Assembly (NCBI GenBank): GCA_030668505.1
Contig: DAOUTV010000026.1
Span: 1-12,615, forward strand
Reading direction: 5' to 3'
DNA from: Desulfobacterales bacterium
GTDB taxonomy: Bacteria; Desulfobacterota; Desulfobacteria; Desulfobacterales; C00003060
Length of the DNA: 12,615 nucleotides
The position numbers and the translations under genes are program-made. Positions 7,512 through 12,615 of the stretch are shown here, one piece after another. Each line of letters begins with the position of its first letter. The first letter of the stretch is position 1. Below the pieces are notes generated by a model. That model had not been told where the DNA came from and did not search any database. It was given only the letters and a program-made list of their open reading frames with translations.

Positions 7512-7557
7512 CTATTTCTAATCTCCCCATGGCCTTTTTCTTAAGTTCCCTAAGCAT
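7504..7557 (-). other. 17-codon open frame overlapping the start of the receiver-PAS-kinase
   Basis: An ATG at 7557 opens a 17-residue frame ending GRLEIDV and a TAA inside the kinase's second codon region. Its end parallels the 2286-2465 remnant (RRLKISV, same stop position relative to the kinase start). The 30 bases before both kinase starts are visibly related. It is too short to call a gene. It may be the last trace of an upstream coupled gene, or just a conserved ribosome-binding region. Confidence 0.2.
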
Positions 7558-7565
7558 TCTCTTTC

Positions 7566-8015
7566 TCAATACCCCATATGCTTATGCTGACGGTGGCATG
7601 TAGTGCAGATATTTTCAGGAATACTCAGCGTCTTTTGATGCTCCTCTACTGTAGGTGCCTTTAGATGTAAGCTTGCAGGCCCATGGCATGTCTCGCACTG
7701 AATATTTTTCATATGCGGTGTTTCCTCCACACTGATAAAGCCTCCCGGTTGGCCGTATCCGGTCGTATGACACGGCAGGCACCGAGAGTCGTGTTCCATT
7801 TCCCTCAGCTCCAATATACGAAAGTTTTTCGAGTACTTCCACTGAGAATATGTTTCTACGTGCTCCGGGTGACATTCCTTACATTTTTCCATTCCTACAT
7901 AGTACGGTTCTACCTTCGCTTTTTCGGCAAAGGTGCTGGGAATATGAGACTGTACAACTATGTAAAGGACTGGGATAGTAATAAGAAAAATAGCTTTTTT
8001 GATAAACGATTTCAT
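7566..8015 (-). CDS. Periplasmic tetraheme c-type cytochrome (cytochrome c554-like), copy 2
   Basis: This 149-residue protein has a clear signal peptide (MKSFIKK, then a hydrophobic core to about residue 30). Four CxxCH motifs lie at C45-H49, C79-H83, C107-H111 and C137-H141. Further conserved histidines (for example H51, H117, H126, H144 and H146) could serve as distal heme ligands. It is expected to be an exported electron carrier. I prefer the ATG at 8015 because GAAAGGAAG lies just upstream; an in-frame ATG at 8033 has no ribosome site. It is the gapless paralogue of the 2517-2951 cytochrome. It is first in its transcript, behind a good promoter and a structured 140-base leader, which suggests regulated expression. 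The receiver-PAS-kinase follows directly, so the pair may be functionally linked. Confidence 0.9.
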   Translation of the reverse strand: MKSFIKKAIFLITIPVLYIVVQSHIPSTFAEKAKVEPYYVGMEKCKECHPEHVETYSQWKYSKNFRILELREMEHDSRCLPCHTTGYGQPGGFISVEETPHMKNIQCETCHGPASLHLKAPTVEEHQKTLSIPENICTTCHRQHKHMGY

Positions 8016-8038
8016 GGGGTTCTTCCTTTCCATTATTC

Positions 8039-8133
8039 ACGTTGTTTGCCAAGCCCCTGGGCTATGCACCTGGGATCTCCCTTTCTACAGGTGGGGCACT
8101 TTGTTTCCAGCGTTTGCCTTCCATGGGCAACGT
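8039..8133 (-). promoter_or_regulatory. Structured 5' leader of the cytochrome c2 transcript, possible cis-regulatory RNA
   Basis: The untranslated leader can fold into a closed multi-branch shape. An outer stem joins ACGTTGCC (8133-8126) with GGCAAACAACGT (8050-8039) across an AAA bulge. Inside are CACCT/AGGTG with a nested GGG/CCC hairpin (8067-8093) and an AGCC/GGCT hairpin (8052-8063). The 5' strand TTGCC (8130-8126) could instead pair locally with GGCAA (8118-8114), so two mutually exclusive folds exist. No known riboswitch consensus was recognised; the GGCAAA stretch recalls c-di-GMP-I RNAs, but the rest does not fit. Confidence 0.35.
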
Positions 8134-8164
8134 CACCTTTTCTTATACATCTTTAGTCCCTGAT

Positions 8165-8193
8165 ATTATAATAATTATGGCACTAACAGCCAA
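8165..8193 (-). promoter_or_regulatory. Sigma-70-like promoter for cytochrome c2 and the receiver-PAS-kinase
   Basis: On the minus strand there is TTGGCT at 8193-8188, a 17-base spacer, and a perfect TATAAT at 8170-8165. Transcription would begin near 8158, leaving a leader of about 140 bases before the ATG at 8015. This is the best promoter in the window. Confidence 0.6.
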
Positions 8194-8273
8194 ATTGCAA
8201 GGAATTTGTGTGGTCCACGAACACCACGACCTTGACCGCATAAAGCCTCTCGGCGCGGGGTAGTTCATTTTCA

Positions 8274-8702
8274 TTACTCGTTCACTTTGTCTGGCATGTT
8301 CAATTGTTCTATCACATCAGAGATAGAGAGAATACCGCTTGGGGAACATATTTGGCCCTTAGCATTTCCTAATAGGCTTGCACTCTCAGTTTGAACAACC
8401 AACCTGTGAATATTCTTCTCTTTCATTATTTGGCAGGCTTTTCGAAGGCTCTCTTGCTGACCGATGGTTATTGCCGGAGATGTCATTATTTTTTCAACCT
8501 TCACTTCATCAAGGTCCTGATCCAAAACCCTAATAATGTCCATCTCAGAGAGTACTCCGGTTAACGTATCCATAGAAGATGTAACCACAAGCCCGGAGAT
8601 ATTACAGTCAGCCATTATCCTTACCGCCTCTCTCACACTTGCCTTTTCCTGAATTGTAAGCACCCCACGGGTCATTACATCTTTCACCTTTATTTCTTCC
8701 AT
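8274..8702 (-). CDS. Tandem CBS-domain protein
   Basis: This 142-residue soluble protein consists of two CBS domains, about 5-62 (VKDVMTRGVLTI start, GVLSEMDIIRVL end) and 66-134 (VEKIMTSPAITI start, GILSISDVIEQL end). A pair of CBS domains forms a Bateman module that usually binds an adenine nucleotide and controls a partner protein. There is no attached enzyme, channel or DNA-binding domain. The second domain has an extra loop (about 104-121, SASLLGNAKGQICSPS) before its last strand. AGGAGG lies 10 bases upstream of the ATG at 8702. It has its own promoter-like element at 8729-8756 and is separated from cytochrome c2 by the c2 promoter and leader, so it is probably an independent unit. Its partner is unknown. 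Confidence 0.92.
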   Translation of the reverse strand: MEEIKVKDVMTRGVLTIQEKASVREAVRIMADCNISGLVVTSSMDTLTGVLSEMDIIRVLDQDLDEVKVEKIMTSPAITIGQQESLRKACQIMKEKNIHRLVVQTESASLLGNAKGQICSPSGILSISDVIEQLNMPDKVNE

Positions 8703-8728
8703 TGAATCGAACCTCCTCGCATAGTGTG

Positions 8729-8760
8729 AGTATAACCCTTATTGGGCGATGCTCAATAAG
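8729..8760 (-). promoter_or_regulatory. Promoter of the CBS gene overlapped by a palindromic operator candidate
   Basis: On the minus strand there is TTGAGC at 8756-8751, a 16-base spacer, and TATACT at 8734-8729. An inverted repeat with 9 of 10 matching bases (CTTATTGGGC at 8738-8747, GCTCAATAAG at 8751-8760, spacer GAT) covers the -35 and most of the spacer, where a repressor would block transcription. Both elements are read from sequence only. Confidence 0.45.
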
Positions 8761-8779
8761 GTGGTATTGGGTATTTGTT

Positions 8780-8943
8780 AATAGGTATTCAATGTCATTA
8801 ACTTAAGCTCAAAATCTCCCCCCTTTTTTAAAGGGGGGCGGGGGGGATTTCTTTGAAGTGTTTGAAAATCCCCCTAAATCCCCCTTTTTTAAAGGGGGAC
8901 CTTAAAGGAACGGTCCTTAAGTTAATGACATTGAATAGGTATT
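8780..8943. mobile_element. MITE-like element, 144 bp, with 18-bp terminal inverted repeats and 10-bp target duplication
   Basis: The element spans 8790-8933. Its ends, CAATGTCATTAACTTAAG at 8790-8807 and the reverse complement at 8916-8933, match perfectly. AATAGGTATT flanks it on both sides (8780-8789 and 8934-8943), a textbook target-site duplication. The interior has no gene. It has two hairpins with C-run/TTTTTTAAA/G-run form (8818-8838 and 8880-8898) that can also pair with each other. It must be moved by a transposase elsewhere; the transposase family cannot be named from this sequence. Confidence 0.85.
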
Positions 8944-8944
8944 G

Positions 8945-8993
8945 GTATTATTGTACCTCAATTGAGTCAAACTCAATTGAGGTACAATAATAC
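8945..8993. repeat. 49-bp hairpin with perfect 23-bp arms and a 3-base loop
   Basis: Arm 8945-8967 is the exact reverse complement of 8971-8993 with loop CAA. Each arm also contains the self-palindrome CTCAATTGAG (8957-8966 and 8972-8981), centred 15 bases apart. No T run follows on either strand, so it is not a standard terminator. It starts one base after the MITE's right target duplication. It may be a paired operator, a cruciform or the trace of another element. Confidence 0.8.
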
Positions 8994-9148
8994 AGCATAT
9001 TCTACCCTTGTACAACGACAAGAACTTGCTTCTTGGTGGGCCGAGTCTGGAGGAAAATGGACTTGTTGTATGTCAAGGAAAAGCGGTTTCTTTCAATGCC
9101 GGCCCATATCCAAGAGAAATCGCACAAATGCTCATAACTTTGGTATAG
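8981..9148 (+). pseudogene. Possible 3' end of a decayed plus-strand gene
   Basis: From 8981 a plus-strand frame is open without stops to TAG at 9146-9148. The residue pattern looks protein-like (for example LYNDKNLLLGGPSLEENG and VSFNAGPYPREIAQML). It has no start codon with a ribosome site and is cut at its 5' side by the 49-bp hairpin. It also overlaps the end of mrpD by 17 bases. I do not recognise the family. It may be a gene remnant broken by repeat insertion, or chance. Nothing else is seen in 8994-9131. Confidence 0.2.
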
Positions 9149-10622
9149 CAAATGCGATAATGTTGGACACAATTGCCTGATTGTAAAGACCGATGAGAAT
9201 CATCGCTATGGCTATGGCAATAGTCGGAATTAACATGCTCAGAGGGGCTTCGTTTATTATGGCAGTGTGCTCGTCACCATGTGTCTGCGTTCCGTTGGAA
9301 GCCCGGAAGACATATCCGATTTCAAAAATACGAAAAAAAAGAATTACACTGACAAGACTCGAAAAAAGGAGTGCCGCCAGAAATGCCCAATGCTTTGCGA
9401 TCAGGGCTCCCTGGATAAGGTACCACTTGCTGAAAAAGCCGCAGGTGGGCGGGACTCCGATGATGGACAAAGCGACAACAACAAAGGCCGCCATAGTGAA
9501 GGGCATCTTTCTAAAAAGGTCCTCAAAATCGGATAGATTATGACTTTTTGTTTTATAGGTGACAATGCCGGCAACCGTGAAAAGCCCAACGGTCATAACC
9601 GCGTCATTAAGGATATGGAGAATCGCCCCCTTCATGGCCACAGTGTTGGCCAACCCTACACCACCCACGATATAGCCCACCTCTGCCACGACAACATAAC
9701 AAAGCATCCTTTTGAAATCAGTCTGGGCAAGGGCCATTACTGCGCCCCCCAAAATAGCAATGACGCCTGCCCATACCATTATGTCCGTAATCGGTAGCAA
9801 CTCTATGGACAAGTGGGGCTGAAACACGGTAAAAAGAACCCTTATCATAACGTAGAGCGATATTTTGGTCATCAAGGGAGCAATCAGGGCGCTGACAGCT
9901 GAAGGGGCCTTTGTATAGGCATCCGGCAGCCACACGTGGACCGGGAAAAGGGCCATCTTGATCGCTATCCCTGCAAGGAGGAATGCAACGGCTGTGAGAA
10001 TGACTTTTGAATGATATAGTTGCGGCAGGATTTGCTGAACGTCCGCCATATTAAGAGAACCGGTGCTTATATAGATATAGCCGACCCCTAACAGATAAAA
10101 ACAGGCGCCGATCGTTCCCATAACGATGTATCTAAAGGTGGCCAGGGGGGCCCCATCCTCACCAATGGCGATCAGGGCGTAGCCTGCCAGAGAGCCGATC
10201 TCTAAAAATACATAAAGATTAAAGAGATCCCCGGTTATTACAATGCCTAAGAAACCTGTAACCTGGAGTAAAAACACGGTGTAGAAGTAAACGATTTTTT
10301 CGGGCAATTCCTGTTCAACACTCCGCCGGGAATAGATGGCTACGATCAGGCTAATCAGAGACACGATAACCAACATCATTGCATTCAGATGATCAATCAC
10401 ATACTCGATCCCAAAGGGAGGTGCCCAGCCTCCCAGACGATAGTGGATGGTACCGCCTCCCATAACTGCAAATAGGGTGTCTATGGATGCCACGGCACAC
10501 AATGAAAGGGCAAGAATTGCCCAAGAATAGCATAGGCCTTTCCTCCACAGCCCGATAAGGGGACAAAGCACGGAAAATAGCAAGGGGATGACGACGATTA
10601 GGATCGGGATTTGTGCTATCAT
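9132..10622 (-). CDS. mrpD: Monovalent cation/proton antiporter subunit D (MrpD/MnhD/MbhH-like)
   Basis: This 496-residue protein has about 14 membrane helices and belongs to the MrpD/NuoN-type proton-channel family. Key sites are visible: E141 in FLEIGSLAGY on helix 5, K222 in AIKMALFPVHVWLPDAYTKAPS (helix 7 and its loop), K253 in the next helix, and DFKRMLCY at 302-309. These form the proton or ion path of Mrp antiporters and complex I. One oddity is that the helix-12 motif reads HILNDAVMT (336-344), with T344 where related subunits usually have lysine. It starts at an ATG four bases after mrpC stops, with AGGAGAGG inside the end of mrpC. It is the last gene of the cluster. It could serve a stand-alone sodium/proton antiporter or the membrane arm of a hydrogenase or dehydrogenase complex; the genes beyond the right edge would decide. 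Confidence 0.9.
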   Translation of the reverse strand: MIAQIPILIVVIPLLFSVLCPLIGLWRKGLCYSWAILALSLCAVASIDTLFAVMGGGTIHYRLGGWAPPFGIEYVIDHLNAMMLVIVSLISLIVAIYSRRSVEQELPEKIVYFYTVFLLQVTGFLGIVITGDLFNLYVFLEIGSLAGYALIAIGEDGAPLATFRYIVMGTIGACFYLLGVGYIYISTGSLNMADVQQILPQLYHSKVILTAVAFLLAGIAIKMALFPVHVWLPDAYTKAPSAVSALIAPLMTKISLYVMIRVLFTVFQPHLSIELLPITDIMVWAGVIAILGGAVMALAQTDFKRMLCYVVVAEVGYIVGGVGLANTVAMKGAILHILNDAVMTVGLFTVAGIVTYKTKSHNLSDFEDLFRKMPFTMAAFVVVALSIIGVPPTCGFFSKWYLIQGALIAKHWAFLAALLFSSLVSVILFFRIFEIGYVFRASNGTQTHGDEHTAIINEAPLSMLIPTIAIAIAMILIGLYNQAIVSNIIAFAIPKL

Positions 10623-10626
10623 CTTC

Positions 10627-11031
10627 TCAACCTCTCCTTATGCTCATCATGATTTCGTCTTCCTCTAATGTATGATATCTCTTGTAAATCATGATGGCTA
10701 CCGCCAGTGCCACACCCAGGGTGGCTACCATCACCACAATGGCTGTCAGCATGAGGACATGGGGCAATGGATTGGCATATTGCATGACGTCAACGGCATG
10801 GGCTGCATGGGCCACGGCCCCGTGGCCTTCGTGGGCATGCTCCAGAATGGGAACTGTCGCACCTCTCTTGACGGACGTGGAGATATAAAACAGTATGATG
10901 GCAGACTGAAATATGTTCATTCCAATGATCTTTTTCACCAAGTTTCTCTTAGCCATCATTGCATAGAAGCCTACCATCATCAGGGCTATGTACATCCAAT
11001 AGTTGTAATGGCTAACGATGAATTCAAACAT
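10627..11031 (-). CDS. mrpC: Monovalent cation/proton antiporter subunit C (MrpC/MnhC/MbhG, NuoK-like)
   Basis: This 134-residue protein has three membrane helices (about 10-25, 33-52 and 91-115). Family features are KKIIGMNIFQSAIILFY in helix 2 and NPLPHVLMLTAIVV at the start of helix 3, as in MrpC and NuoK. The loop between helices 2 and 3 is enlarged by a His/Ala-rich stretch (HAHEGHGAVAHAAH, about 65-78, five histidines), which is unusual and could bind a metal. The ATG at 11031 overlaps the end of the MbhE-like gene by eight bases, indicating translational coupling. It joins MrpA-like parts and MrpD in the membrane complex. Confidence 0.9.
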   Translation of the reverse strand: MFEFIVSHYNYWMYIALMMVGFYAMMAKRNLVKKIIGMNIFQSAIILFYISTSVKRGATVPILEHAHEGHGAVAHAAHAVDVMQYANPLPHVLMLTAIVVMVATLGVALAVAIMIYKRYHTLEEDEIMMSIRRG

Positions 11032-11317
11032 GACCCTTCCCCCGTCTTTTCCGTCCTGCTCTCAATAATAGTATGCATGCCATGCCGGCCGTAAAGACGA
11101 CCGCGGTCTCCCCCAGCGTATCGTAACCCCTGTAGTCAGCCAGGACCGTGGTGACCACATTGGGCGTTGCCGCATCATGCAGGCTGTGGCGAAGGTAATA
11201 GGGCGATACATGGGTGCTGGCAGGGGAATGGGGATCACCCCACTTGGGCATATCAAGCGTCCCATAGATAAGTGCGGCTCCTACAAAGACCACGGTTATA
11301 AGGCTTAAGATCTTCAA
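11024..11317 (-). CDS. MbhE-like membrane subunit (C-terminal MrpA segment encoded separately)
   Basis: This 97-residue protein has one helix at each end (about 3-20 and 71-86). The central signature NVVTTVLADYRGYDTLGE (53-70) is the conserved motif found near the C-terminus of MrpA and in the stand-alone MbhE subunit of membrane-bound hydrogenases. A basic tail (RAGRKRRGK) probably faces the cytoplasm. It overlaps the preceding DUF4040 gene by four bases (ATGA) and mrpC by eight. A separate MbhE is usual in Mbh/Mbs-type and Mrp-Mbh hybrid clusters rather than in bacterial operons with a full-length MrpA. It completes the ion-translocation module together with the MbhD-like protein. Confidence 0.85.
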   Translation of the reverse strand: MKILSLITVVFVGAALIYGTLDMPKWGDPHSPASTHVSPYYLRHSLHDAATPNVVTTVLADYRGYDTLGETAVVFTAGMACILLLRAGRKRRGKGHV

Positions 11318-11559
11318 TCTTTTGACCTCCTTTTCGTTTTGCTTACCGCTCCAATCATGAGCACCGTCCCGATACCTGCACTCACAGATGCCTCCGTAAA
11401 GGCGACATCAACGGCGGCCATCTGTGTCCAAAGCAGGCACATAAAGAAGCTATACGCCCCAAGAATGACCACAGCGCTCAAAAGGTCCCTTACGGTAATG
11501 GCTGCTATGGCGCAAATGAATACAAAGAGAAGCAAGATCAAATCGAGTGGCAGGATCAT
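11314..11559 (-). CDS. MbhD-like DUF4040 membrane subunit (MrpA segment encoded separately)
   Basis: This 81-residue protein has two to three helices. The core sequence around AAVDVAFTEASVSAGIGTVL (48-67) corresponds to the PDVALTEA motif of DUF4040/MbhD and the matching MrpA region; acidic D51 and E57 lie inside the membrane and are good ion-path candidates. It overlaps mrpG by four bases upstream and the MbhE-like gene by four downstream. Together these two small genes replace the C-terminal domain of MrpA. No NuoL-like large MrpA gene is in the window. Confidence 0.85.
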   Translation of the reverse strand: MILPLDLILLLFVFICAIAAITVRDLLSAVVILGAYSFFMCLLWTQMAAVDVAFTEASVSAGIGTVLMIGAVSKTKRRSKD

Positions 11560-11894
11560 TTTTCGCCTCCTTCTGTCACTGGGCCGTTTTGGTGTTCACG
11601 CATCCACGGCTGGACCCCACACCGAAACGCCGCCCTTGAAATAGCGTGGGTGGCTGTGGGTTGTGCCAGAAACATAAAGACTGCAATAAAGACTATCTTT
11701 GCGCTGGTTAGTGAGAAACCGTGGTATACGGCAAGCCCTATGAGCGATAAAAAGACCGCCAAGGTATCTCCTTTGCCGGTAGCATGGAGCCTTGTAAAGA
11801 AATCGGGCAAGCGGAGTAATCCTAAGGTGGCCGTCGTAAAGAAGAAGAAACCAGCCAACATAAAGACTATGCATATAACGTCTTTGACTACCAT
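11556..11894 (-). CDS. mrpG: Monovalent cation/proton antiporter subunit G (MrpG/MnhG/MbhC)
   Basis: This 112-residue protein has three helices (about 6-24, 43-60 and 65-80). It carries the MrpG signature LGLLRLPDFFTRLHATGKGD (24-43), followed by a PTATHAISRAAFRCG segment (79-93) typical of the family. The C-terminal tail is polar (HQNGPVTEGGEK). MrpG is a small structural subunit needed for the antiporter complex. The start overlaps the end of mrpF by seven bases (ATGGTAG), so translation is probably coupled. Confidence 0.92.
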   Translation of the reverse strand: MVVKDVICIVFMLAGFFFFTTATLGLLRLPDFFTRLHATGKGDTLAVFLSLIGLAVYHGFSLTSAKIVFIAVFMFLAQPTATHAISRAAFRCGVQPWMREHQNGPVTEGGEK

Positions 11895-12160
11895 GATACG
11901 TCTCCTGTCCTCTCAAGATATTTAGCCAGAACCACCGTTCCTATGAAATTCAAAAGCGCATAAACCATACTGATGTCGACGAACATCTCTACCCTGTCAT
12001 ATATAGCGCCCATGAGGAGCAAGATAATCAAGGTCTTCGTGCCGATTGCAGAGATGCCTGCCGCCCTGTTCAACACATCAGGTCCATACGTGGCTCTGTA
12101 GAGACAGAGTAAAACCAGGACACACATTCCCACACATAGAATCAAGAAAAAATCGATCAT
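11888..12160 (-). CDS. mrpF: Monovalent cation/proton antiporter subunit F (MrpF/MnhF/MbhB)
   Basis: This 90-residue protein has three helices (about 3-20, 38-54 and 62-80). Family features are YRATYGPDVLNRAAGISAIG (21-40) after helix 1 and FVDISMVYALLNFIGTVV (60-77), whose D62 sits in the membrane; MrpF acidic residues are implicated in sodium binding or transport. The start overlaps mrpB by four bases. The order F then G matches Mrp and Mbh clusters. Confidence 0.92.
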   Translation of the reverse strand: MIDFFLILCVGMCVLVLLCLYRATYGPDVLNRAAGISAIGTKTLIILLLMGAIYDRVEMFVDISMVYALLNFIGTVVLAKYLERTGDVSW

Positions 12161-12615
12161 TTCGTTCTCCTATCAGATTCCTGGGATTCCCCTGCTGTGA
12201 ATATTACAACAAAGATGGTGAACATGACCGCCATAACTGCCAGAGCGACCCCAACCTCAACGCCTAAAATTCCCAGAGACCTGGCCTCAGCCGGTGTAAC
12301 CCGAAGAATCTTGCTGAGTTTGCCATAATCTAGATAATTTCCTCCCAGGATCAGACAAAGGACCCCGATACCCGCATAAATAAAGACCCCAATGCTACTG
12401 ATGACCCCTGCCACCTTTTCGGACATCCTTTTCCTTGTTTGTTCCAGACCGTGGCTGACAACTAATAAGACAAAACCAGCCGCCAAAATCACACCCCCCT
12501 GAAAGCCTCCCCCTGGGCTGTGATGGCCGTGCATGACCACATAGAGGGCAAATACTACCATAAATGGCATAAGCAATCTGGCGAGTGTCTTCACAATCAC
12601 GTCATGGCTGTCTCG
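12157..12615 (-). CDS. mrpB: Monovalent cation/proton antiporter subunit B (MrpB/MnhB/MbhF), start probably beyond the window
   Basis: At least 147 residues with four helices are visible. The signature GHHSPGGGFQGGVILAAG (about 25-42 counted from a GTG at 12600) is the MrpB/MnhB hallmark. ILGVEVGVAL in the last helix holds the conserved glutamate. That GTG has no ribosome site, and the frame stays open to the right edge (adding RDSHD before VIVKTLARLL), so I take the true start to lie outside the window. If the GTG were used, it would overlap a TGA at 12597-12599 closing another frame (ETAMT), possibly an upstream gene. mrpB coming before mrpF and mrpG differs from the usual E-F-G-B-C-D order of Mbh clusters. 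Confidence 0.85.
   Translation of the reverse strand, partial: RDSHDVIVKTLARLLMPFMVVFALYVVMHGHHSPGGGFQGGVILAAGFVLLVVSHGLEQTRKRMSEKVAGVISSIGVFIYAGIGVLCLILGGNYLDYGKLSKILRVTPAEARSLGILGVEVGVALAVMAVMFTIFVVIFTAGESQESDRRTK

Noticed and set aside
8016..8033. Upstream ATG at 8033 for cytochrome c2
   Set aside because: No ribosome site precedes it, while GAAAGGAAG lies inside the extension at good distance from the ATG at 8015.
8016..8158. c-di-GMP-I (GEMM) riboswitch or 6S-like RNA in the c2 leader
   Set aside because: GGCAAA is present, but the GNNAAAGCC-like core and the second helix of GEMM are not, and the length and central bubble of 6S RNA are missing.
8839..8847. G-quadruplex in the G-rich part of the MITE
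   Set aside because: The G runs are part of hairpins with the adjacent C runs, and only two separated long runs are present.
8945..8993. 49-bp hairpin as a rho-independent terminator for mrpD
   Set aside because: No T run follows the stem on either strand.

Overview
The window looks like a chromosomal segment of an anaerobic deltaproteobacterium-like organism (Desulfobacterota in the broad sense). This is inferred from periplasmic tetraheme c-type cytochromes, a sensor kinase with a CxxCH heme motif and a two-CW cysteine module, receiver-first hybrid kinases, and an Mrp/Mbh-type membrane module. I could not check taxonomy by search. Every intact gene is on the minus strand except one kinase at 212-1165.

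Region 1 (1-2293) holds the start of a response regulator running off the left edge, a divergent plus-strand histidine kinase that keeps only the tail of a receiver domain, and a receiver-HisKA-HATPase protein convergent with it. Region 2 (2286-8193) is a redox-signalling island. In transcription order it has a promoter and structured leader, tetraheme cytochrome c2, a receiver-PAS-kinase, a single-domain receiver, a likely terminator inside an inverted-repeat block, a membrane kinase with heme-c and two-CW motifs, a second tetraheme cytochrome c1, a 59-codon remnant, and the receiver-kinase of region 1. The cytochrome/receiver-kinase pair therefore occurs twice: c2 with the 5925-7511 kinase, and c1 with the 1202-2293 kinase. 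The two cytochromes share about 81 of 111 mature residues, and the two receivers share 104 of their first 120. No DNA-binding or enzymatic output domain is visible, so the phosphoryl signal must leave the window, perhaps through the regulator cut at position 1.

Region 3 (8274-9131) holds a two-CBS-domain protein with a promoter and palindrome, a 144-bp MITE-like element with perfect 18-bp terminal repeats and perfect 10-bp target duplications, and a 49-bp near-perfect hairpin just beyond it. Region 4 (9132-12615) is a tightly overlapping minus-strand cluster in the order mrpB, mrpF, mrpG, MbhD-like, MbhE-like, mrpC, mrpD. It encodes ion-translocating membrane subunits in which the C-terminal part of MrpA is split into two small genes.

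A working model, which is inference only: periplasmic tetraheme cytochromes and a heme/cysteine sensor kinase report electron-carrier redox state to several cytoplasmic receiver-kinases. The island appears to have grown by duplication, domain swapping and partial deletion.
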